DNA of 64,000 nt from Lachnospiraceae bacterium (GTDB lineage: Bacteria; Bacillota; Clostridia; Lachnospirales; Lachnospiraceae): positions 62,001 to 126,000 of the forward strand of contig JAETRD010000012.1 of NCBI GenBank assembly GCA_021770345.1, given 5' to 3'. The notes beneath the pieces are model-generated. The model saw only the letters and a program-made list of their open reading frames with translations, made no database searches and was not told where the DNA came from. Made by a program: the position numbers and the translations under genes. Shown one piece after another: positions 7,784 through 15,079 of the stretch; position 1 is the stretch's first letter, and each line of letters opens with the position of its first letter.

Positions 7784-10249
7784 CTACCTCTCCCAGAATC
7801 GTTTCACCAGCTCCCCCGCGGTGTCCACAGTGCAAATCTCTCTCTGCTCCCACTCCCGCGGAAACAGCCCTCTGTAATCGCTCTGCAAAAAACGCTCGTC
7901 CAAAAGCGCGATGACTCCCACGTCCTCCGTCGTGCGGATGACACGCCCCGCGGCCTGCAGCACCTTGTTCATACCCGGATAGCGGTATGCATAGTCAAAG
8001 CCCTGCCCAAGACGCGCCTCGTAATAATTCTGCAGGATCTCACGCTCGTTTCCGACCTGCGGCAGTCCGGTCCCCACGATAACGGCCCCGATCAGCTGTT
8101 CGTTCTTCAGGTCGATGCCCTCCCCGAAAATGCCTCCCAGCACGCAGAACGCGATAAGCGATTCCTCCCGTCCGGCCGAAGCTTCGGCCGAAAACAGCGC
8201 GAGAAACTCTTCCCGCTGCTCCTCTCTCATACCGGACTGCTGCACGGCGCACGCAAACGCATCCCCGTATTTCTCGAGAAAGACCTCGCAGACCTCCTCC
8301 ATCATTTTATAAGAGGGAAAAAATATCATATAGTTTCCCTTTTTCCCGCCGGCGACGGCTCCCACATAATCCGCGATCCGCGCATACTCCGTCCGGTTAC
8401 GCCGCGTGTAGCGGCTGCTCACATCCCGCGCAAACAGAAGCAACCGCTGTTCTTCCGAAAACGCCGTCTCCGCGTACACCGCGTAATTATCCCTTTTCGT
8501 CGAGAGCAGATTTTTGTAATACTGAATCGGGAGCAGTGTCGCCGAAAAGAAAATCGTCGCATTTCCCCTGTCAAGCCGCTCCTGCAGATTGTGGGAAGGG
8601 TCCACGCAGTAGAGCTTCAGCCGGAAGCGCTCCCTGCCTCCCCGGGCCGCGCCCTGCTCCGTCGTGTGCTCCGCATAAATCACATAGCGCTCGTCGACAA
8701 GCTCGTGAATATTCATAAAATTCCGCAGATTCAGGTAAAATTCCGTAACCTCCTTTTGCTCCGGAAATTCCGGCCTCTTCTGTAAAAATTCGTCGAGACG
8801 GGAGGCAAGACGCATCAGAGCAAAAACCAGTGTGCCGATATTCTCGTAGATCACATACCGCTCACACTCCCGCTTGTAGTCAAGCAGAATCCGGTTACAC
8901 TTGTCAAAATCCGCGGCCAGCTTCGCGTCATACTGCCTGATCAGCTTCTTTACCGCAAGAAAGTCTTCTTTATATATAGAAGCGCTGTACATCTCGCGGC
9001 TGCGCTCCACGAGATTGTGCGCCTCGTCCACGAGAAAAATATAGTCTCCCTTCACTCCCTCCGCAAAAAAACGCTTGAGGTACACATTCGGATCAAACAC
9101 ATAGTTATAATCGCAGATGATGTCGTCCACCCAGGTCGCCACGTCAAGACACAGCTCAAACGGGCACACCCTGTATTCCTCGGCCTGTTCTAAGAGCACC
9201 TCCCTCGTAAAAATATCCTCCTTCTGCAGAAGCGAAAACACCGCGTCATTGACCCGGTCGTAGTGCCCCTTCGCATAGGGGCAGTACACCGGATTGCAGT
9301 CCGTCTCCTCGCATTTGCAGAGCTTCTCCTTCGCCGTGATCTGGATGACTTTTGCCTGACAGCCTTCCTTGCGCAGCAGTTCAAATGCCTCCCGCGCCAC
9401 GGTTCCCGTGACGGTCTTGGCCGTGAGATAAAAGATTTTATCCGCCAGCCCCTCCCCGACGGCCTTCACCGCGGGAAACACCGTCGAGATCGTCTTTCCC
9501 GCTCCGGTGGGCGCCTGGATAAACAGATTTTTCCCGCGGCAGATCGTACGGTATACGCCGGCGGCCAGCTCTTTCTGCCCCTTCCGGTACGCGTAGGGAA
9601 ACTGCAGCTTTTTGATCGACGCCTGTCTTAACTCTCTCCACGCAAACTGAAAATCCGCCCATTTTTTGTATTCCAGGATCACCCGGCCGAACCATTCCGA
9701 CAGTTCGTCAAACGGACAGCTCTCCCTGAAATATTTGCGTTCCTCGGTATCCAGATTGCAGTAGGTCATCTGCACGTCAATCGTGCAAAGCGCATGCTGC
9801 AACGCATAAATGTACGCATAACACTTCGCCTGGGCGAGATGCACCCCGACCGGCGCGTCGAGCATGTCCAGGTTCATGTACACGCCCTTGATCTCGTCAA
9901 TCGTAACCCGCATCGAATCCGTGATCTCAATGTGGTTAAAATTGTCCGCATGCGTAATCTCCTGTAATCCCTCCGTATCCTCGATGCAGATACCGTCCGC
10001 CCGCCCCTCCACGACCAGCACATAGTCCCCCTCGTCGATTGCAATGGAAAGAGGCACCTCCGCGTGATAACAGGGTCCCATGCTGCGCTGAATTTTCCGG
10101 TGTATGCGGCTGCCCTCCTGCATCGCCTCCGGAGAATATCCTCTGCCCCGGCGGTTGTCGATGTCCCCTTCCCGCAAAATAAATTCCACAAGATTGCGCA
10201 CCGATATTTTAATTTTTCCCTTTTCCTTCTCCGTTATCTGCCTGCTCAT
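7784..10249 (-). CDS. DinG/XPD-type Fe-S helicase with N-terminal PD-(D/E)XK-like domain
   Basis: An 821-residue superfamily 2 helicase. The first ~230 residues resemble a PD-(D/E)XK nuclease (EGRADGI, then IDEIKG, then QAKCYAYIY). The helicase part has Walker A GAGKTIS, a DEAH box (LVDEAHNL) and motif VI QAAGRVIR. Between motifs I and II lie four clustered Cys (CKCEETDCNPVYC) and a CPFELC, as expected for an XPD-like 4Fe-4S domain. It should unwind DNA 5' to 3', probably in repair, and may also cut it. The ATG at 10249 has only a weak ribosome site. It is flanked by the PIN module and a small HPr-like gene. Confidence 0.85.
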   Translation of the reverse strand: MSRQITEKEKGKIKISVRNLVEFILREGDIDNRRGRGYSPEAMQEGSRIHRKIQRSMGPCYHAEVPLSIAIDEGDYVLVVEGRADGICIEDTEGLQEITHADNFNHIEITDSMRVTIDEIKGVYMNLDMLDAPVGVHLAQAKCYAYIYALQHALCTIDVQMTYCNLDTEERKYFRESCPFDELSEWFGRVILEYKKWADFQFAWRELRQASIKKLQFPYAYRKGQKELAAGVYRTICRGKNLFIQAPTGAGKTISTVFPAVKAVGEGLADKIFYLTAKTVTGTVAREAFELLRKEGCQAKVIQITAKEKLCKCEETDCNPVYCPYAKGHYDRVNDAVFSLLQKEDIFTREVLLEQAEEYRVCPFELCLDVATWVDDIICDYNYVFDPNVYLKRFFAEGVKGDYIFLVDEAHNLVERSREMYSASIYKEDFLAVKKLIRQYDAKLAADFDKCNRILLDYKRECERYVIYENIGTLVFALMRLASRLDEFLQKRPEFPEQKEVTEFYLNLRNFMNIHELVDERYVIYAEHTTEQGAARGGRERFRLKLYCVDPSHNLQERLDRGNATIFFSATLLPIQYYKNLLSTKRDNYAVYAETAFSEEQRLLLFARDVSSRYTRRNRTEYARIADYVGAVAGGKKGNYMIFFPSYKMMEEVCEVFLEKYGDAFACAVQQSGMREEQREEFLALFSAEASAGREESLIAFCVLGGIFGEGIDLKNEQLIGAVIVGTGLPQVGNEREILQNYYEARLGQGFDYAYRYPGMNKVLQAAGRVIRTTEDVGVIALLDERFLQSDYRGLFPREWEQREICTVDTAGELVKRFWER

Positions 10250-10267
10250 ACCGGCATTTTAACACAA

Positions 10268-10303
10268 AAAAAGAACCATTACAATTTTGCAACGGTTCTT
10301 TTT
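10268..10303 (-). terminator. Terminator after the HPr-like gene
   Basis: Arms AAAAAGAACC and GGTTCTTTTT flank a 16-base loop. On the minus strand the stem ends in a T run just after the HPr-like stop, a typical intrinsic terminator. Confidence 0.8.
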
Positions 10304-10316
10304 CCTGCGGACATTC

Positions 10317-10544
10317 TTAACAGACCGCGTATTTCTTCACGACATTCTCAAAACAGGGATCCGTCTCCCCGTATCGGATTGTCAGTTCCTTGCTGATTCC
10401 AAGGTACAGCATCCCCAGAAATGACTTTGCATCAATCACTGCACGGTTATAAGAAGCATCAATATCAAAGTCACATCTTCCGGCAGCCTGCACAAATTCT
10501 TTTACTTGCTCTGTGTCTGATAATTTGATTTTTCTCTCCATCAT
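10317..10544 (-). CDS. HPr-like protein lacking the active-site His (Crh-like)
   Basis: A protein of about 75 residues with the HPr fold signature AVIDAKSFLGMLYLGISKEL, which contains the position equivalent to the regulatory Ser46. The N-terminal stretch where HPr carries its phospho-accepting His15 reads EQVKEFVQAAGR and holds no His. It therefore cannot relay phosphate in the PTS but might still be modified by HPr kinase, as the Bacillus protein Crh is. Four Met codons lie at the start; ATG 10544 has AAGGG at the best distance, while 10550 and 10553 are alternatives. It is monocistronic with its own terminator. Confidence 0.75.
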   Translation of the reverse strand: MMERKIKLSDTEQVKEFVQAAGRCDFDIDASYNRAVIDAKSFLGMLYLGISKELTIRYGETDPCFENVVKKYAVC

Positions 10545-10773
10545 GTTCATCATTCCCTTCTAAAAAATGCAAAACTAAATTTCTATTGCTGCGCATTATG
10601 GCACATTTCGTAAAACTTGTCAAATGCCGGTATGGCGCCCGCCATTGCCGCATTTCCTGCAAAATAACAGAAAACCCGTATATTTTTTTGTCAAAATTCC
10701 GTTTCCCTGACGCGCATTTCACACTTTGTTTACATTTGCATATTTATTCTTGTGCACAACTTCTATTTTTCCC

Positions 10774-10811
10774 GTTTTTCACAATTTTATTTTTCTGTTT
10801 TTCACAATTTT
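10774..10811. repeat. 15-bp direct repeat upstream of the GGDEF gene
   Basis: GTTTTTCACAATTTT occurs at 10774-10788 and again at 10797-10811. The start-to-start distance is 23 bp, about two helical turns. The pair lies just upstream of the -35 box of the cyclase gene, so it could bind a regulator dimer; that is inference. Confidence 0.6.
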
Positions 10812-10836
10812 TTGCCCCAAAATCCCTGCCTGCTTC

Positions 10837-10865
10837 TTGCCTAAACCATCAAATAATCCTATAAT
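10837..10865 (+). promoter_or_regulatory. Promoter of the TPR-GGDEF gene
   Basis: TTGCCT (10837-10842), 17 bases, TATAAT (10860-10865). The start codon is 30 bp downstream of the -10 box. Confidence 0.65.
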
Positions 10866-10894
10866 AGCAGTATCACAGAGCAGGGGGACACACG

Positions 10895-12433
10895 ATGACA
10901 AATGACAAGTTTGCACTGATGGAACAGATTCAGAAACAGCGTTTTCTTCCGATAACCGACCGAACCGATTCCTTATACGAACAATACTACACACTGATTG
11001 ATGCCCACAATCCCGACGAGCTTTCCTTCCTGCTTTTTCACAGGGGCGAATATTACTTCCGCATCGGAAATTTTGAGCTTGCACTCAATCATCTGACCCG
11101 TTGCCTCTCCGCCCCCAAACAGGATTCGTTCCGATATTTAGACGCGCTGTCCTACAATATTATCGGTCTTATCTACAGCCTTTTGGAGCTGCATCATATT
11201 TCTCTGAGCTATCTGCTGCGCTATAAATCCATATGCAGCGAACTGCAGATCGCACGGGAGACCGCCATCTGCAATGCCAACCTCAGCCTTATTTACAGCG
11301 AGTTAGACTCCTACGATATCGCCGTCGAGCTTCTCGACAAAGCCATCTGCTGCGCGCCGGACAGCAGGGAGTCGGATTACAACCTCCGGCTTATCTTCCA
11401 CGCCTGCCGCGGCTCGCTGTACTGTAAAATGGGCGACAAAAGCTCCGCGCTCGCTGCATACCGCACCACCCGCGCCATGCAGCAGGAAACGCATGCGGAT
11501 TTTTACGAACCGGCTGTCTCTAATTTCTACATCCGGATTGCATATCTTCTCAAAGACCACGCACTTTTGCAGGAAAACCTGCAGAATCTGCTTATGTGTG
11601 ACGCCAGGGCCTCCACATTTTTAGAAGTCTCGCATTTTTATTTTAATATCTGCCGCTTTTTCCTGGAACACCGGATGCAGGCGGAGAGCAAAGCCATCCT
11701 CGACCTGATCGAAGCTTCCGCCGCCAGGTTGCCCATCTGCTGCCTGACCTACCGCCAACTGATCAGCCGCGCCACTTATGCAAGGCTGTTTTCCTCCGAG
11801 GACGAGTACCTGGACGTGTGCGATGCCATTATGGCGCTGCATCCCCGCTACGCTCTCGAGCAGCACCGGGCCAAGCTCTACAGCCTTGACTACATGGAAC
11901 ATCTGCATCGGACAAAGTCCGATTCGAAAATGTACCTTGAAAAAAGCCGTCTGGACCCGCTGACCGGCCTGTTGAATAAATATACAATCCAATTCCTTGT
12001 GGAAGAAAATCTGACCAAACTGACGCCGGAGCGCCGCTCTGCGATGCTATTGCTGGACTTAGACCACTTTAAACAGATAAACGATACTCTGGGCCATCTG
12101 ATCGGTGACTCCGTCATTCAGCAGACTGCTTCCGTCATCCGGAACTTTTTCAAGGACAGCGCGCTCTGCGGCCGTATCGGCGGAGATGAATTTCTCGTGT
12201 ACTTCAACGATGTGCCCGACCGCTCCCTGTTGATTTTACAGGCGGAAATCCTGCGGCAGGAGATTTCGAGCGATGCCTCCCGGCAGAATATCGACACCAA
12301 AACCCAGGTAAGCATCGGCATTGCCCTCTCCTCGGAACAATGCCGCACCTACAAAAGCCTGTTTGAAGCGGCGGACAAAGCGCTTTATCTCGCAAAGACC
12401 GACGGCCGCAACCGGGTAGCCGTGCTCGATTAA
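10895..12433 (+). CDS. TPR-repeat diguanylate cyclase (GGDEF)
   Basis: A 512-residue soluble protein that should make cyclic-di-GMP. Residues ~30-340 are helical tetratricopeptide-like repeats (for example YYFRIGNFELALNHL and LSLIYSELDSYDIAVELL). The C-terminal ~170 residues are a GGDEF domain with LLLDLDHFKQINDTLGH and the intact signature RIGGDEFLVYF. The usual inhibitory RxxD motif before the signature is not visible, so product inhibition may be absent. No transmembrane segment is seen. GGGGGA is six bases before the ATG. Its stop codon overlaps that of the convergent nifS gene. Confidence 0.93.
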   Translation: MTNDKFALMEQIQKQRFLPITDRTDSLYEQYYTLIDAHNPDELSFLLFHRGEYYFRIGNFELALNHLTRCLSAPKQDSFRYLDALSYNIIGLIYSLLELHHISLSYLLRYKSICSELQIARETAICNANLSLIYSELDSYDIAVELLDKAICCAPDSRESDYNLRLIFHACRGSLYCKMGDKSSALAAYRTTRAMQQETHADFYEPAVSNFYIRIAYLLKDHALLQENLQNLLMCDARASTFLEVSHFYFNICRFFLEHRMQAESKAILDLIEASAARLPICCLTYRQLISRATYARLFSSEDEYLDVCDAIMALHPRYALEQHRAKLYSLDYMEHLHRTKSDSKMYLEKSRLDPLTGLLNKYTIQFLVEENLTKLTPERRSAMLLLDLDHFKQINDTLGHLIGDSVIQQTASVIRNFFKDSALCGRIGGDEFLVYFNDVPDRSLLILQAEILRQEISSDASRQNIDTKTQVSIGIALSSEQCRTYKSLFEAADKALYLAKTDGRNRVAVLD

Positions 12434-13572
12434 TCACACCGCAGGGCACGGACATTACGCTTGAGTGATTCCACCGCAGCGTCGACCTCGTCGCGGGTGG
12501 TATCTCTGCCGAGCGTGATACGCACCGTCCCCGGTGCATACGCTTCGGGAACGCCCAGCGCTTCTATCACATAGGAAACTCTGCTCTGTCCCGTATTGCA
12601 GGCGGAACCGCCCGATGCACAGATGCCGTCCTCCTCCATGAGAATCAGCAGAGAGGCTCCGTCTACGCCGCGGAAACTGAAGCTTACGTTTCCGGGCAGG
12701 CGGTGATACCGATGCCCGTTGATGCGCACGTCCGGGATCTCCCGTTTTACCTTTTCCATCAGGTAATTCCGCAGCATCGTCTCGCGCTGTTTGTACATCC
12801 GCATTCCGCGGTGCGCAATCTCCGCCGCTTTTCCCATTCCGACGATTCCCGGTACATTTTCCGTTCCCGCGCGTTTCCCGCGCTCCTGTCCTCCGCCGTG
12901 AATAAAGGAGGGCATCTTCACGCCCTCTCTGACATACAGAAATCCGACTCCTTTCGGACCGTAAAATTTGTGCGCGCTCGCGGACAGCAGGTCGATCGGC
13001 AGCATACGCACCGAAATCGGGACCTGTGCATACGCCTGTACGGCATCGGTGTGAAACAAAATCCCATGTTCCCTCGCAATCTGTCCAATCTGGGCAATCG
13101 GCTCTATCGTTCCGACTTCATTGTTCCCGTACATCACGGAGATCAGCGTCGTGTCGGGCCGGATGGCCCGCACAAGCTCCTCCAAAGAAACCACTCCGTT
13201 TTCGTCCACATCCAGATAGGTAACGCTGTATCCGAGCCGTTCGAGATATTCGCACGAATTTAAAATTGCGTGGTGCTCAATTTTACTGGTGATGATATGT
13301 GTTCCCTGTTTTTTATAGGCGCCAGCAATTCCCTTCACCGCCCAGTTGTCCGACTCCGAACCTCCCGATGTAAAATAAATCTCTCCGGGCTTTGCCTCAA
13401 GCGTCTCCGCGATAACGGCCCGGCAATGCTCCAGCGCCCGGCTGGCGTCCTCCCCATAGCAATATTCTGTCGATGCATTGCCAAATTTCTCCCGCAGATA
13501 GGGCTCCATCGCCCGCTCCACTTCCTCTGCCATCTGCGTCGTCGCCGCATGATCCAGATAAATCATACTCAT
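12430..13572 (-). CDS. nifS: Cysteine desulfurase (NifS/IscS type)
   Basis: A 380-residue PLP enzyme that takes sulfur from cysteine for Fe-S clusters or tRNA thiolation. It starts MSMIYLDHAATTQM, the family hallmark. The PLP lysine is in SASAHKFYGPKG and the catalytic Cys in ASGGSACNTGQ. No iscU or thiI gene is adjacent, so the sulfur acceptor cannot be told from context. The stop overlaps the stop of the convergent GGDEF gene (12430-12433), leaving no room for a terminator. The divergent spoVB-like gene starts only 51 bp upstream. Confidence 0.94.
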   Translation of the reverse strand: MSMIYLDHAATTQMAEEVERAMEPYLREKFGNASTEYCYGEDASRALEHCRAVIAETLEAKPGEIYFTSGGSESDNWAVKGIAGAYKKQGTHIITSKIEHHAILNSCEYLERLGYSVTYLDVDENGVVSLEELVRAIRPDTTLISVMYGNNEVGTIEPIAQIGQIAREHGILFHTDAVQAYAQVPISVRMLPIDLLSASAHKFYGPKGVGFLYVREGVKMPSFIHGGGQERGKRAGTENVPGIVGMGKAAEIAHRGMRMYKQRETMLRNYLMEKVKREIPDVRINGHRYHRLPGNVSFSFRGVDGASLLILMEEDGICASGGSACNTGQSRVSYVIEALGVPEAYAPGTVRITLGRDTTRDEVDAAVESLKRNVRALRCD

Positions 13573-13623
13573 TTTTCCACACTTTCCTCATATATTAAAA
13601 AGATAGAATATTTGGAGTTTCTA

Positions 13624-15015
13624 TTGCAAAAAAAAACCTCTTCTCTGAAAACCACATTTATCACCGGCGCACTGTTTCTGACACTCGCCGGCGTACTCAC
13701 AAGAGTCATTGGCTTCTTTTATAGAATATTCCTTTCGCGCCTGATTGGTGCAGAGGGCCTGGGCATCTATCAGCTGATGGCCCCGGTGACCGCCCTTGGC
13801 TTTGCCGTCACCGCCGCCGGCATCCAGACCTCCATTTCCCGTTTTGTCTCAATGGAAATGGGACGCAAAAACTCCGCCGGTGCAAAGCAGTATCTGTTTA
13901 TCGGCCTTGCGATCTCCCTGCTGCTCTCAACCGGAACCGGTATGCTTATCTGGGGCAGCGCCGACGCGCTGGCCACGGTCTGGCTCGGGGATGCGCGCTG
14001 CGCTTCCATGCTCCGCGTCCTCTCCCTGTCTTTTGTGCCGAGCTGTATTCACGCCTGTATCAACGGCTATTACTACGGACTGAAAAAGACGGCCGTTCCG
14101 GCCGTCTGCCAGCTGACAGAACAGATTGCAAGAGTCGGCAGCGTCTACTTATTCTACTGTATCAGCGTCAGAGAAAACCATCCGCTCTCCCTCGACGCCA
14201 CGATGTGGGGTGTCGTGATCGGGGAGATTGCGAGCACACTCGTCTCGCTCTCCGTCACCCGGTTTCCGAATGACAAACAGCCGTCGGTGTGCCCCGCTGG
14301 CCATTCCTGTATTTATACAAAAAAAAAGCAGGCAGTCCCGCTTTTTTCTTACACCAAAAATTTAATCTGTATGGCGCTCCCGCTGACTGCCAACCGCGTC
14401 GCGTTAAATCTGTTTGCCAGTCTCGAAAATACCATGATTCCGAAATCCCTCCGAAGCTTCGGTTATTCAAACTCAGAAGCACTGAGCGTCTATGGAATCC
14501 TCACCGGAATGTCCATGTCAGTCGTTATGTTTCCGTCGGTGATCACAAATTCGATTTCCGTGCTCCTGCTCCCGACGATCTCCGAGGCAGAGGCATCCGG
14601 GGATATCTCGCTGATCCGGCGCACCATCAAAACGACCGTCGCGACCTGCCTCTCTCTCGGCTTCCTCTGCACCGTGGGTTTCCTGTATCTGGGCGATTAT
14701 GCTGGAAACCTGCTTTTTGATAACGCGCTCGCAGGCACCTTTATCGTGACTTTGGGCTGGATCTGCCCCTTCCTCTATCTCGGGGCGACACTGGGCAGTA
14801 TCCTTCACGGCCTTGGTTTCCCCGGCCTCACCTTTCTGCTCAACATGTCCGCCTGCGGCATACGCATTCTGTTTGTGCTGTTCCTCGTACCGCGCTTCGG
14901 GATCAGGAGCTACCTCTGGGGAATCCTTGTAAGTCAGATTGCTGCCGCACTCCTCTCTCTGATCACGCTCTACGTCATCTGCAGCCGCCGTCTTCCTCCG
15001 TCCTCCGGCAGATGA
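13624..15015 (+). CDS. SpoVB-like lipid flippase (MOP superfamily)
   Basis: A 463-residue polytopic membrane protein related to stage V sporulation protein B and other polysaccharide/lipid II flippases. It contains about 12-14 hydrophobic segments and the family start GALFLTLAGVLTRVIGFFYR. The open frame extends far upstream, but TTG 13624 has GGAG six bases before it and starts exactly where the family begins; it is the preferred start. It probably flips lipid-linked precursors during cortex or wall synthesis. An A9 run near 14322 lies inside the gene in a short hydrophilic loop and could be a slippage site. Confidence 0.85.
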   Translation: MQKKTSSLKTTFITGALFLTLAGVLTRVIGFFYRIFLSRLIGAEGLGIYQLMAPVTALGFAVTAAGIQTSISRFVSMEMGRKNSAGAKQYLFIGLAISLLLSTGTGMLIWGSADALATVWLGDARCASMLRVLSLSFVPSCIHACINGYYYGLKKTAVPAVCQLTEQIARVGSVYLFYCISVRENHPLSLDATMWGVVIGEIASTLVSLSVTRFPNDKQPSVCPAGHSCIYTKKKQAVPLFSYTKNLICMALPLTANRVALNLFASLENTMIPKSLRSFGYSNSEALSVYGILTGMSMSVVMFPSVITNSISVLLLPTISEAEASGDISLIRRTIKTTVATCLSLGFLCTVGFLYLGDYAGNLLFDNALAGTFIVTLGWICPFLYLGATLGSILHGLGFPGLTFLLNMSACGIRILFVLFLVPRFGIRSYLWGILVSQIAAALLSLITLYVICSRRLPPSSGR

Positions 15016-15067
15016 TGCATGACCGGCCATCTGTACCCGGTGTTCGCCGGATGATACACGACCGGCC
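15005..15067. repeat. Tandem imperfect repeat between convergent genes
   Basis: Two ~22-bp copies (15005-15028 and 15046-15067) share GATGAT, CA and GACCGGCC. The second ends in CCGGCCGG. They fill the gap between the spoVB-like gene and the convergent hybrid kinase and may form a terminator-like structure. Confidence 0.45.
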
Positions 15068-15079
15068 GGTTCTCTTCTG

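Larger units (their letters stand above)
10554..10894. other. Divergent intergenic region
   Basis: This 341-bp AT-rich gap separates the HPr-like gene from the TPR-GGDEF gene. It holds a promoter for the rightward gene and a pair of 15-bp direct repeats, both described separately. No conserved small gene or structured RNA was recognised in the rest. Confidence 0.6.

Noticed and set aside
13270-13623. Longer start for the SpoVB-like protein
   Set aside because: The extension is antisense to the nifS start and matches no family; TTG 13624 has a good ribosome site and the family start.
14322-14350. Terminator-like hairpin (AAAAAGC / GCTTTTT) inside the SpoVB-like gene
   Set aside because: It lies within an intact frame that continues with family sequence, so an intragenic terminator is unlikely.
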